From: Carnegiea gigantea
Lineage: Eukaryota; Streptophyta; Magnoliopsida; Caryophyllales; Cactaceae
NCBI GenBank assembly: GCA_029747015.1
Contig: JAKOGI010000832.1
Coordinates: 1-64,000, forward strand
Direction of reading: 5' to 3'
DNA: 64,000 nucleotides
In this document: piece after piece, positions 12,394 to 23,721 of the stretch
Layout: the number at the start of each line of letters is the position of its first letter
How positions within the stretch are numbered: position 1 is the first letter of the stretch
The notes under the pieces: generated by a model
What the model was told of the DNA's origin: nothing
Databases searched by the model: none
What the model saw: the letters and a program-made list of their open reading frames with translations, nothing else
Position numbers and translations under genes: made by a program

Positions 12394-13977
12394 CTACGGG
12401 GGCGACTCTCTGCGATCTACAACCTTAATCCTATCCCGCCACAACTTCCTATCCTGAGCCAGGTCCTCCGTCAGACCGACAACTCTCAAGTCCTCTCTAA
12501 TCACTTCGTCCAAACTCTTCTTTGGTCTACCCCTCCCCCTTTTACCTTCGGGGATGTCGATCATCTCACACCTCCTCACAGGAGCGTCCACACCCCTCCT
12601 TTTCACATGGCCGAACCATCAGAATCTAGTTTCTCTCATCTTATCTTCGATGGGAGCTACTTTAACTAAGTCCCTGATTACACCATTCCTAATTTTGTCT
12701 ATCCTTGTATAACCGCACATCCACCTAATCATCCACATCTCTGCCACCATCAACCTCTGAACCTGCGTCTCTTTTAGGGGCCAGCATTCCGCTCCATAAA
12801 GAACAGCCGGTCTCACTACCATACGATAGACTCTGCCTTTTAATCCAAGGGGCACCCTCTTATCACACAGCACACCTGAGGTATACTTCCATTTTTGCCA
12901 GCTAACCTTTATTCGCTGGTTAATATCTTCATCAATATCTCCATTCTGCTGAATGATCGAGCCTAGATACTTAAACTTTTCGACCTTCGGTATCAACCTC
13001 CCATCTAGGGTGACTTCTCCCCTCGCATCCACCCTTTCATTGAAGCAGCAATGAAGGTATTCCATTTTCGATCTACTAACTCTAAAACCTCTAGATTCCA
13101 GTGTATGCCTCCATCGCTCCAACTTGTCATTAACTCCCTGTCTAGTCTCATCAATAAGAACAATGTCATCTGCGAAAAGCATATACTAAGGCAACTCATC
13201 TTGAATCCCTCTCGCAAGTTCATCCATAACTAGCGTGAAAAGAAAAGGGCTCAAGGCGGAACCCTGATGCAGGCCCAAACCAACAAAGAAGTCATTGGTG
13301 ACCCCTCCTGGTGTCCTAACACTCATCCTACCTCCCTCATACATATCCTTAATAACTCGAATATATACGGGTGACACTGCTTTCTTTTCCAAGCATCTCC
13401 ATAACACTTCATGCGGAACTCTGTCATAAGCTTTTTCCAGGTCAATGAACACCATATGTAAATCCACCTTCCTATCTCTGTACAAACCCATGAGCCTTCT
13501 AAGAAGGTAAATCACCTCTATGGTTGATCTGCCTGGCATAAAACCAAATTGGTTCTCCGAAATCGAAACATCCTTCCGCAACCTTCTCTCAATCGCCCTC
13601 TCCTATAACTTTATAGTGTGACCGAGCAACTTTATACCCCTAAAATTATTACAGTCTTGAATATCACCTTTGTTCTTGTACAGAGGGATGGCCCTACTAG
13701 ACCTTCATTCTTCGGGCATCGTTGCAGTCTTAAAAATAACATTGAAAAGGTCCGTTAGCCACTCTAATCCTTATTCACCCAAACACTTCCACACTTCCAC
13801 CGGTATCTGACCTGGGCCCTCTGCCTTCCCATTGGTTATCTTCTTTGAGGCCCCTTTAATCTCGTCCTTACTGATACGACCACACACCCGTGGATCAAGA
13901 TGCCTCTCACAACTCTCTCTTTCCCTACTTCGGGAATCCTCCACCACTTCAACATTTAGGAGTTTGGAAAAGTACCT
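12394..13977 (-). pseudogene. LINE reverse transcriptase domain, nonsense-riddled
   Basis: A single minus-strand frame covers the whole RT. Visible motifs in order: DGIKKL-like start region, [65 protein letters not shown], the catalytic FADDIVLIDE (just below 13182), KFKYLGSI, then the C-terminal domain with ECWPLKE and GRGRPKKS. In-frame stops at 13771-13773, 13705-13707, 13603-13605, 13186-13188 and 12619-12621 interrupt it, but there is no frameshift. The 13186 stop falls four residues before FADD where Trp is expected. The protein would copy element RNA at a nicked target (target-primed reverse transcription). Confidence 0.9.
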
Positions 13978-15254
13978 TTACCGTCTCTCCTTAATTTCTA
14001 CATCCTCAGATAGTACCTTACCATTCTCATCCTTGATGCACCTCACAACACCTAAGTCCCTTGAGCTTCTTTCTCTAGCCCTTGCTAGTTTAAAGACTTC
14101 CTTCTCCCCTTCCTTAGACTCCAGTCTATGATATAACCTATCATAAGCCATGCTTTTAGCTACCGCAATAGCTTTCTTGGATACCTTCTTTGTTGCCTTA
14201 TATCTTGCTCTACTAGACTCTCTCTCTTCATCCGTTTCACTGTTCAAGAAAACAGCGTAAGGCTCTTTTTTGTCCTTGACTTTTTCCTTTACCTCCTCAT
14301 TCCACCAACAAGCACCCTTCATTTTGTTACTGCCTCTTCGAGAAGAACCTAGGATTTCTTTAGCTGACCTTCGAATACAATCTGTCATTGCCTCCCACAT
14401 TACATCAGCATCCTCTACCCGTTTCCAAGCTCCTTCTTCCGTAATCATCTCTGATAAAAACACGGCGTTCTCCTTCGTGAAGGTCCACCACTTAACTCTA
14501 GGGTCCTCGACTCTCCTCTTCTTCCACTTTGAACATTTGAACTCCACATCCAACACTAAAAACTTATGCTGAGTCCCTAGATACTCACTAGGAATCACCT
14601 TACAATCCTTACAAAACCTCCGATAACCCGCCCTCACTAGAAAGTAGTCAATTTGGGTCTTTAAAGAGCCACTCTTGAAGGTCACCAAGTGGTCCTCCTT
14701 CTTCCTGAAATAGGAGTTTACCACCAACAGTTCATAGGCCACCGCAAAGTCCAATACAGAAACTCCTCCGTTGTTTCTCTCCCCAAAACTGAAACCTCCG
14801 TAGGCTGTGTCATACCCGTCCGAGTCAACACCAATATGGCTATTAAAGTCCCCTCCTATGAACAGTTTCTCGCTCCGAGGTACATCCTGAATGACCATAT
14901 CCAAATCCTCCCAGAAAAGCTTCTTAATATCATCAGGCAGACCTATTTGAGGCACATAAACACAAACCAAATGATGATCTCTGAGCCCACCAAGATCTTA
15001 ATGGCCATAATTCGGTCACTCTTATGCCTTACTTCAACAACAGAGTCTACCAAATCCTTCTCAATCAAAATGCCAACTCCGTTCCTCGCCTTGATTGACC
15101 CCGAGTACCATAATTTGTACCCATCAACTTCTATAGACTTACCTGTAAGAGACCCAATATTCCAAGACGCTAGGTGCACCTTCTGATACCCTACACCCCT
15201 CCTAACCCCATGACCTCCCGGAGGATTGGCTGAGGCTTCTACGTTGCTCGCCAC
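13978..15254 (-). pseudogene. LINE endonuclease domain, deleted and frameshifted
   Basis: The N-terminal piece (ATG at 15254) reads HLASWNIGSLTGKS and then continues directly into DGYKLWYSGS and NGVGILIEKDLV. The segment that normally carries the catalytic Glu is missing from between them. A frameshift near 14950 leads into the second frame (PQIGLPDDIK), which contains GGDFNSHIG, QIDYFLVR and GTQHKFLVLD, all matching the endonuclease/exonuclease/phosphatase fold. That second frame is the same frame as the RT, separated by a TAA at 13978-13980. A Lys/Arg/Glu-rich linker follows the endonuclease. With the Glu segment gone, target nicking would be lost. Confidence 0.88.
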
Positions 15255-15827
15255 TAGCTTACGCGGCTAACACCCACCTCCTGCAACACACTAAAAGCTC
15301 CTACTAAAAGCACAATAAGCTCGCACTGAAGATGAACGGGGGAGTGAGCGAAAAGCGCTCCCCAACAAAGGCCCGAGGTGGGCCTAAAAAAAGGAAAAGG
15401 ACAGGCACTCAAGAAACACCGACTTAGAATACAAGCCTTGGAGTCAACTTGGCACTAAAACACACTAGACAATTGTACAACTACTACCTAAACATAATAA
15501 GATTATGCTAAAGTACTAATACTCCCAACACACCCTCAACAATACACCCACTAGTGCTTTAGACTAATACCGCAACCAACCGTAACGAAAATACTATAGA
15601 ACAAATGGCAACACTGGTTTAAACAATGAGAAACTAATAGCAATGCTAAAAATAGATAAAACTAAAAATGACAATGGCCAAGAGCTCCAACAAGAACACT
15701 ATCAACAAGAAAAAAACTACTAATCACACCCGAAAATTATGATAGCATTGTCTTCACTTGCTTGAATTAATAAAATCATTTTGTTAAGTAACGTACATAA
15801 TTAGTGTCATATAATAAGGGCCTGTTC
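15255..15827 (-). other. Presumed LINE 5' region and flank
   Basis: No long open frame. The stretch 15290-15420 has moderate GC content like the LINE body and is probably its 5' untranslated region; beyond about 15720 it returns to AT-rich flank. The boundary is not supported by a target-site duplication. Confidence 0.4.
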
Positions 15828-16150
15828 GTTTTACATTTGCCCAACCACAACTGTTTTCAATTGCTCTCAACCGCCTTTAACCACTTCTAACCACTAATCG
15901 TTAATTTCAACTGCTCCTAACTACTCTCAACCACTTTCAACTGCTCTCATATGCTCGCAACTGCTTTACAAACACTGATCGAATTTCTTCCTGACTGCTC
16001 ATAACTACTCATAACTACTCATAACTACTCATAACAGCTTCTAACTACTCAGAACTGCTTGTAACTGCTAATTGTTAATCATAATCGCTTTCAACTGCTA
16101 ACAACCTATCCTAATTTCTCACAACTACTAACCTCTCCTTGTAACTGCTG
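15828..16150. repeat. Degenerate short-unit array after GGGCCTGTTCG
   Basis: A start resembling plant hAT/MITE ends (GGGCCTGTTCGTTTT, 15828) is followed by about 300 bp of imperfect repeats of AACTGCT/AACTACT/AACCACT. There is a clean run of the 10-mer ATAACTACTC at 16001-16030. No matching inverted end was found, so it may be a one-ended fragment of a DNA transposon with subterminal repeats. Confidence 0.5.
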
Positions 16151-16845
16151 AAATAAATAGACATGAACTGTTCTTATGTAAATAGAGGGAGCACATAAAA
16201 CTTTAAATACCCTTTAAAAAAATGTTTTAACAAATATTATTCTTTTGTATGCGGGAAAAGGTATGCTATATATGTCAAATACAAGTTTAGCTTTCCTATA
16301 TGAACTTTCAAAGACTAAAGAATACTTTAAATGTGGCAGACAATACCAAATAATAGTCGAAAATTGGTATCGTAGATGTGTATAAAATAATTCAGACTAT
16401 GACATTTGTTCTATATATATCACAGTTTCAAATTATTTTAGTACATACATCGTGTATCTTTATTTCACTAAAGCTCATATTTTGACAATAAAAATACAGA
16501 TGAGATCTACATATTGGGACATTATTTTGAACATGGTTAGTAATTTTAGGGATTATTACCTTTCTTTTTCGAACAGATTAAAATTCTTATTTTTCATATT
16601 AATCAATGTTGAAGTTGGCCTTAACATGTCTTTGCTATCCAATTTTCTCTCATGTGTTTAGGGCTACCATTTACTTCTAGTTGAGGCATGATTTCCGTTG
16701 TCAATCATCTTCCTTCATTCTTTTATGGGTTGGCTTTAAACATTAAAAAAATTAAACAAATTCCCATATAAGTCGCTATATAGGTCATATTAGTATTTTT
16801 AGTGATGGAAATTTGATGGAATTATGTACCATATCAAGCCATTCA
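16151..16845. other. Intergenic, nothing recognised
   Basis: AT-rich sequence without recognisable coding or repeat structure. The 69-codon frame at 16452-16661 has no identifiable motif. Confidence 0.55.
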
Positions 16846-17188
16846 GAAGTAAAGTAATTAATGTATTGAATTAAGCGTAAATAGATTCACCTTAGTCCTA
16901 TTGTAAAAGACAGTTGAGCCTTGGCTTTAAATCACTGATTGAGGAAGGAACTCACTGAGCAGAGAACCTTCACTATCCCACAACTTAAAACCCTAGGGTT
17001 TTGTACAGAAAGCTCTCTTTATAGAACCCTCGGTGTTTATTGTGTGTGTCTTCCCTCCTAGACTAGTCCTCTTTTATATTAGATGGACCAAGCAAGGAAC
17101 TAGGGCTTCTTAGGTGGCTAAGCCGTCAACTTATTATATGGATTGGGCTCACACCTCCTTATGGGTGTATGACGTCCTAAATCCAACA
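16846..17188 (-). repeat. 3' LTR of minus-strand Copia
   Basis: Matches 37071-37408 in direct orientation (shared TTAATGTATTGAATTAAG, TTGAGCCTTGGCTTTAAAT-like and TGTGTGTGTCTT blocks). On the minus strand it starts TGTTGGATTTAGG directly after the purine tract AGTGGGAGA. Confidence 0.75.
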
Positions 17189-18284
17189 TCTCCCACTCAC
17201 ACATAAGGGAGTGCTTATTTTCCACCTTATGAAAAACTTACTTTCCTTTTATTTACTGCACAATCATCATCATGGGTAAATAGGTCGTGTGACCAGTATA
17301 CTTGTGAGAGATTTATGTTATACATATGCTAGGAATATATAACCTCTGATTGAGAATAACACATGAGTAGTTGGAAGTATTCAAGTACCCTAGATCATTT
17401 AAATCTCATCATGATGTCTCACTTTGATCTCATCAAAGCATTGCATTTCATATTCACAATTATGATCCACATGTATTAACTAGCGCACCGGTGGATAGAA
17501 ATTAATGAGATTCCATGATTCTCACAAGACTTTCGACCAAATCTAACTCGTATTTCCAGATATATTTCTCCAGACCAATTCGTTCATGATTTTCTGGTAA
17601 CAAACCAAGATAAAGAACTTTGAATCGAATCTTAAGCCACTTATTGGAGTCATGAGGGTACAAATATAAGGTCATAACCTTATGGCACGTCATATAAATA
17701 TAAGTTGAGATTGAACTCATACTCCATTGGTCGTCTCTTACACATATGGTATGGAACATGTGCTATAACATTTTTTCCTTTCCCATTGAGTGTATATCCT
17801 TTTTCGTTCTCTAACCATAAGGTTGTATAGATGATATTTGGACATGTTGTTGTCCAAATTGAGTTCCCAAATCTACTCACTGACATGAACTCACATTTGG
17901 CCTCCTTTAGGTATATTAGGCAAAACTTATTTTTACCCCTATGCTATAATGATCTTTTGTCATTATAAAGGCAACCTTCGTAATTTTAAGTTAGGTTCTT
18001 ATAATTATCCTTGTGATAATTTTACTCAAAATCTTATCTAATCTCCGATTAATACTCAAATCAATGGAGGTGATTACCTATGTGAGAAGAGTAACCTCAT
18101 GTCTACTCAACATATGTTTCATATTTAAGAATGCTCAATAAGCATTATAAATAAGAATGTGCATTCAAACATTCTAACAAGTATATGCAAATCAACTTAT
18201 TTCAAAAAAATTAAATGTTAAGCAATTATTCATGAATATGTGGGGCAAACAGGGGAAAAACATAGGTCAAGTGCATTTAACATC
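17189..18284 (-). other. Copia 3' non-coding region
   Basis: About 1.1 kb between the pol C-terminus and the purine tract next to the LTR. Two overlapping minus-strand frames (17502-17759, 17680-17886) are 85 and 68 codons with no recognised motif. I treat the stretch as non-coding element sequence. Confidence 0.5.
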
Positions 18285-18403
18285 TACAAAGTCCTTGAGC
18301 CCTAGTGTTCAACAAACACATTTCTTGCAATAGCCTTAGTTAAGGGATCTACGATCATACTCTTCCTAGAAAGAACTTAACATCCACTTTCTTGTGATAG
18401 GAA
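18285..18403 (-). pseudogene. pol: C-terminus of Copia RNase H (separated fragment)
   Basis: On the minus strand this reads SMIVDPLTKAIARNVFVEH, the characteristic C-terminal end of Copia pol. The upstream part of the same domain lies 6.2 kb to the right, beyond the Gypsy insertion that begins at 18404. A frameshift lies a few codons before SMIVDPL. Confidence 0.75.
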
Positions 18404-19364
18404 TGAAGCCACCAAGGATCATTCAATGTCCTAGCAGTCCAAGAGATTCAACGAAAACCTCTACATGCATAAGGAATAGTTCAACTCATCAAAGACATTT
18501 TAGCACCCAAACTACTCAAGAAGGCTTGCACAAACCTGATTTTGTAAGCTTGATTATTTAAGCTTAAAAGGAGTTTACGGAGTTGCAGATCCACTTTTTG
18601 AGAACCTTTTTATGTTATCATTAAGTGTACAAAAAGACTTCTGTGTTAAGTCTTAAAGAAATACGTCAAGTGGGAGCAAATTCAAAAAGTGATAGAAACT
18701 AATTTGGTTTGGACCACTTATACATTTTCACCTATATCTTCCAAAGGATAGCTCCAAATTTTATTCAAATTGAGTTAGCTAAAAGGAGAGATCTCAAGCT
18801 TTAAAGCAACACTTATTTCACCCAATTTGGAAAGTATGTCAGAAAATATGGTTGTTTAAATTAGAGGGTTGTACACTAAAAAGCTGCTGGCAAACTGTAC
18901 TTTTCAGCTTGTGTACTTCGCTACTTTTTTATCTCTTCCCTCCCATTGGCTACTTTATTTGCATCTCTAGGTTATATGTAATACCCTTATAGCCTTTTCC
19001 ATCCATTTATATGCTTCCTTAGAGTTGTAAAAGGTATAATTGTCATTGAAAGAAAGTTGAGTTTTAGCTCCTTCACTTTTAAACTCTTTCTTTCTTATGT
19101 TTGATTTGGCTAATCAATTTGGTGATCAAGTGAGTCTTAATCTTGCTTAGGGTGCTATGTCTTATCCCTAAGTGTGATTAGGAGCCCTATTTTGCTAAAG
19201 GTGGTGTGTTTTATTTTTATGCAAGCTAGCTCATCCTCCCTTTTCTCGCTTACACCATAGCTCCATTTGAGCTAATTTCAATTTCTTTGCTTTTCTTTCT
19301 TATCTTTAAGTTTTCTCTTGAACTTTTTTGATTGAATTTCTCTTCCTCTCTTCAAGGTACATCA
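18404..19364 (+). repeat. 5' LTR of Gypsy element
   Basis: Starts TGAAGCCACC, ends GTACATCA, and aligns with 23722-24628 (shared AGAAGGCTTGCAC, GTTGAGTTTTA, CATAGCTCCATTT). Moderately diverged. Confidence 0.85.
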
Positions 19365-19368
19365 TATT

Positions 19369-19381
19369 TGGCATCAAAGCT
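19369..19381 (+). promoter_or_regulatory. Primer-binding site, decayed tRNA-Met type
   Basis: TGGCATCAAAGCT follows the LTR by 4 bp and differs from the initiator tRNA-Met primer site at two positions. Confidence 0.7.
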
Positions 19382-19491
19382 ATTGACTACTCTCTTAGAC
19401 CGTAGCTTTCACCCCAAATACAACCATTGGCCCAAACAAAAACCAAACTACAAAGAACCTGACTTAGATCTACTCTCAAAATGAGCGAAGT

Positions 19492-20560
19492 ATGAGTTTG
19501 GAAGAGAGATTTGAGGCTCTCATGAAGAATTTCAAAGAAGTAAGGAGCCAAAATGAGTATTTGAGGAAGTAACTTCCCTTCTCCATAGGAAACCAAATAA
19601 GAAATCTCCAATGCACTTCATCTTCCATTCCATTCGATTCTACCCGAGAGGATGAAGAGGAGGAAAGCAACCCCTTTGCTTCCTCAATTGAGGAAGAATA
19701 TGGAATGCCAAGGAGAAATCGTAGGGTTCCCAACCATTTCTAAGACTTTAAGGTTGAGATTCTAAAATTTAGAGGTTGTTTGGACCCAGATGAGTCCCTT
19801 GGGTGGCTCCAAATTGTTGAAAGAGTCTTAAGTACAAAGATGTACTCAAGGATAAGAAAGTAAAGATTATGGCTCTCTAGCTAAGAAAATATTCTTCCTT
19901 ATAGTGGGAAAACTTGATCAAAGAGAGGTCAAAGAGATTTAAGCCAAAGATTAGGAGCTAGTAGAAGATGAGATCAAAACTCAAAGATGATTCCCTCCTT
20001 CCTTCTTATCTCCAAGACAACTGTTCAAAGCTCCGTAATCTACAATAAGGAAATTTGAGTGTTGAGGATTGTAGAAGAGAGTTTAAAAGGCTCTTGATTA
20101 AGTGTGATATCCAAGAAAGTGAGGACCAAACCATTGTGAGATCCTTAGGTGGTCTTGACCCCTGGTATGCTAATGTGGTTGAACTCTAACAATATTCCAC
20201 TTTTGATGGTGTTTTTGTTCTTTCTGATTGAGTTGAGCAACAAAAGAAGTCCAAACCCCTCAAAAGAAACCCACCTAAACTTCCGCTTACTAAGAGCTCA
20301 CCCTTTAAATAGGGAGTTTCCAACCTCCTCCTAAACCCACAACACCCACTAATGAAAAACCTTCTTCCATAAAATAAGCCTCCCTTCAGATCTAACTTGA
20401 ATAGGAGGTGTTATAAGTGCCAAGGCTTGAGCCATTTAGCTTCAGAATGTCGAAACCATAGGGTAATCACCTTGGCCGAGTGTGAAGCAACTCAAGGGGA
20501 TGAAGAAGAGCAAGACAAGGATCTATGCTTCATGGGGGCACAGAAGAAGTTGTAAAAGAG
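19492..20560 (+). pseudogene. gag: Gypsy gag with intact zinc knuckle
   Basis: An ATG at 19492 (MSLEERFEALMKNFKEVR) starts a frame that stops after 26 codons and resumes. An acidic linker (REDEEESNP) is followed by DFKVEILKFRG and the retrotransposon-gag core (about 19750-20200: DPDESLGWLQ, LLIKCDIQ), then a Pro/Lys-rich linker. The zinc knuckle at 20409-20450 reads CYKCQGLSHLASEC, a complete CCHC. Gag would build the particle and bind RNA. Several stops and at least two frameshifts disrupt it. Confidence 0.82.
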
Positions 20561-20649
20561 GTGAATGAAGGAGATTACTAGTCCTAAGGAGGAATTTGAG
20601 TGGTCTCAAAGGTAATTAAGATGAACAAAGGGAGAACATCTTCCATCCA

Positions 20650-23600
20650 AGGTGCATAGCCAAAGGAAAGGTTTGCTCACTTATCATTAATAGTGGGAGT
20701 TGTACCAACGTGGCATCTTCAAGCATGTTGAAGAAACTCAACCTCTAAGCCATGACTTACCCTCACGCCTACAACAGTCAAGAGTTATCATGATGAGCTT
20801 TGGTGCGACATTGTTCCCATGGATGCTTGCCATCTATTACTAGGGAGACCTTGGTTGTTTGATGGGAGGGTTAACCATGATGGGCGCTTGAACATTTACT
20901 CCTCCACAAAGGATGGAAAAAAGACCACCCTAGCCCCCCTTTCTCCCTCTTCACTCACAAAAGTCGAGCCACAATAGAACCTTGGGCAAACCAAAATGCT
21001 TCTTACCCTAGGAAAACCCTTTTTTAAGGCTTTACAACATGAGTTTAAGGCCTTTAGAGATTGGTTGCTCTTATCCTATGAAGAAACCGAATCTCCCCTC
21101 TCTTAAGCTCATTCCTTAGCCAGCACTTGAGCAATACTCTCTTATCTTCTAAGATGAAATACCCACCGCCTCCCTCCAAAAAGGACCATCCAACATCATA
21201 TTGATCTCATTCCCGGTGTTATACTCCCTAAAAAATCGGCTTATAGGATGAATCCCAGGGAAATCATGGAAATCCAAAGGCAAATAAAGGCAATGATAGC
21301 CAAGGTTCTTGTGAGGGATAACCTTAGTCCATGTGTCATGCCCGCCCTTTTAGTCCCTAAGAATGATAGCTCAATGAGGATATGTATGGATAGCCATGCT
21401 ATAAACAGGGTTACTATTATGTATAGGCATCTCATACCTAGATTGGAGGACATGTTGGATCAGCTTTATGGTTCAAGAGTCTTTTCCAAGGTTGATTAGA
21501 GGAGCAGTTACTACCAAATTCGGATTTAGGAAGGGATGAGTGAAAAATCACATTTAAGACTACAGGGGGGTTGTATGAGTGGTTACTCATGCTCTTTGGC
21601 CTTTCAAATACCCTAGTACCTTTATGAGGCCAATGAACCAAGTTTTTAGGCCATTCATTGGTCACTTTGTTGTGATTTACTTTGATGATATCTTAGTTTA
21701 TAGTCAAAGTGAAGAAGAGCATCATGTACTTCTCACTCAACTCATAAAGGTCCTTGAGAAGGAAAAACTCTATGGTAACTTAAAGAAGTTCTCCTTTTTC
21801 ACTCAAGAAGTCACATTCTTTAGCTATATGTCACGGCTTAAGGGATCAAGGTTGATGAAAGAAAAGTTGAGGCCATTTAGTATTGGCCTACTCCATCTAG
21901 TATTTATGATGTGCAAAGTTTCCATGACTAGCCTCATTTCATAAGCAGTTCATTAGAGACTTTAGCAGAATCACAAACCCTATGATGAGGTTCTCAAGAG
22001 TACATCGTTTAACTCAAATTTAAAGACACAATAAGCCTTGAGGAAATCAAGAAGAAGCTCACTCAAGCCTGGTGTTAGCCTTGCCATGCTTTGAGAAGAT
22101 CTTTAATGTGGAGTGTGATGCTCTAGAATTGGAATTAGTTGAGTCCTCACTTAGAAAGGCCGCCCCATTGCCTACTTTAGTGAGAAACTATATGATTCCA
22201 GGACAGAGTATTCCACCTATGATAAGGAATTCTATGCCATTATTCGATCACTTGAGCATTGGAGTCCTTATTTGGTGGCAAACAAGTTCATTCTCTACTA
22301 CAACCATAAGGCACTTAAGTATATTCAAGGCTAACACAAGATCAATACTCACCATGCCAAATGGTTAAGTACTTATAAAATTTTCACTTCACCACCAAGC
22401 ACAAGTTCAGGAAGCTCAATAAAGGAGTCGATGCTCTTTCAAGGAGGTATCTCCTCTTATTCCAACTTGATGCTTGCGTACTTGGATTTAAGCATTTAAA
22501 GTCACTTTATGATGAAGGCAAAGGCTTTGTGGAGTTGTTCAAGGAACGTTAAAGGCACCCCAAGGGAGAGTTTCTCATCTAAGAGGCTTACTTGTTCAAG
22601 GGCATATGGATTTATATCCCTCATCGTGGTACAAGGGAGCTCCTAATCCGTGAGGTCCATGGTGGTTCCCTAGCTGGTCATTTTTTATGAGAAAAAGGCC
22701 CTTATGATGCTTACAGAGCATTACTTTTGGCCTTGATGGATAAGGATGTTCAAGATATGATCAAAAGATGTACCACATGTCAAATGACAAATAGTCACAC
22801 TCTTCCCCAAGGCCTCTACACTTCTTTGCCCATTCCAAACTTCCCATGAGAGGATGTAAGCATGAATTTCATTCTTGGGTTTCTAAGAACTCATAGGAAC
22901 AAGGATTCCATCCTTGTGGTTGTTGATCAATTCTCAAAGATGGAACACTTCATTCTATGTAACAAGACCAACCCATCTAGCCAACTTATACTTTAAAGAA
23001 GTGGTTAGGCTCCATGGCATTCCAAGGTCCACAGTGTCAAATCGTGACAATAAGTTCTTGAGTCACTTTTGCATGACTTTGTGGAAACGTTGGGTACTAA
23101 GCTTAAGTATAGTACCACTTGCCACCCATAAATATATGGGCAAGCCAAGGTTACCAATAGAATGCTGGGAGTACTCCTAAGGACTTCGATCAAGTCTAAT
23201 CTCAAGTACTGGGTTCAATTTCTGTCTCATGCTGAGTTCACATGGAATAAGGCCCCTAGCAGGACCACATGGATGTCTCCTTTCAAGGTGGTCTATAGAG
23301 TTAAGCCACTCTTCCCTCTCGATCTCGGCCTATCAACTTAAAACCAAATGGGGAAGTATCCAAGAGAGTGCAAGAGATTCAATAACTTCATAAGATGATT
23401 AAGGGAAATATTGAACAATCTAATGCCTCTTATCAAGCCCAAACCAACAAACATAGGAAAGAAGTCATCTTCAACCCCGAAGATCACGTTTGGGTGCACT
23501 TAAGAAAAGAATGTTTCCCCTCCAAATGTAAGTCTAAGCTTATTCATAGGGTCAAGGTCCCTTTGAGGTATAGGAGGGGATCAACAACAATGTAAAGAAG

Positions 23601-23680
23601 CTCAACTTGCCTGAAGATTATGGGGTATCTGCCACCTTCAATGTAGCTAATATGTCACCTCATATGGCATTTTGGGGAAT
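20650..23680 (+). pseudogene. pol: Gypsy pol: protease, RT, RNase H, integrase (degenerate)
   Basis: The protease relic at about 20685-20900 has the active-site Asp replaced by Asn (IINSGSCTN) and a recognisable MDACHLLLGRPWLFD segment. RT at about 21160-21950 keeps HHIDLIPG, LVPKNDSSMRICMDS, FSKVD (then a stop) and the catalytic YFDDILVYS at about 21677-21703. RNase H follows at about 22040-22520 in mixed frames. Integrase spans about 22600-23300: HPQ-like text is lost, but [21 protein letters not shown] holds the second catalytic Asp region. The C-terminal part (about 23430-23560) reads VWVHLRKECFPSK. More than ten stops or frameshifts are present. No chromodomain was seen before the purine tract. 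Confidence 0.86.
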
Positions 23681-23721
23681 TTGAGGGCAAATTCTTCTCA
23701 ATAAGAGGAGAATAAAAGGGA

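Larger units (their letters stand above)
11985..15720 (-). mobile_element. RTE-type non-LTR retrotransposon (LINE), degenerate
   Basis: A minus-strand element encodes an apurinic-type endonuclease followed by a reverse transcriptase, with no RNase H. It ends on the minus strand in a short untranslated region and a TTG-rich tail (about 12010 down to 11990). These traits, and the absence of poly(A), fit the RTE clade known from flowering plants. The 3' end is well placed; the 5' end is a guess because no target-site duplication was found. The coding frame is unusually well preserved compared with the LTR elements around it, but six nonsense codons, a frameshift and a deletion in the endonuclease make it inactive. 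Confidence 0.88.

Noticed and set aside
13832..15186. Plus-strand open frames of 99-165 codons across the LINE
   Set aside because: They are complementary-strand shadows of the endonuclease/RT frame, which carries all the catalytic motifs.
15996..16035. CRISPR-like short direct repeats
   Set aside because: The 10 bp units are contiguous with no spacers, and the context is a eukaryotic repeat.
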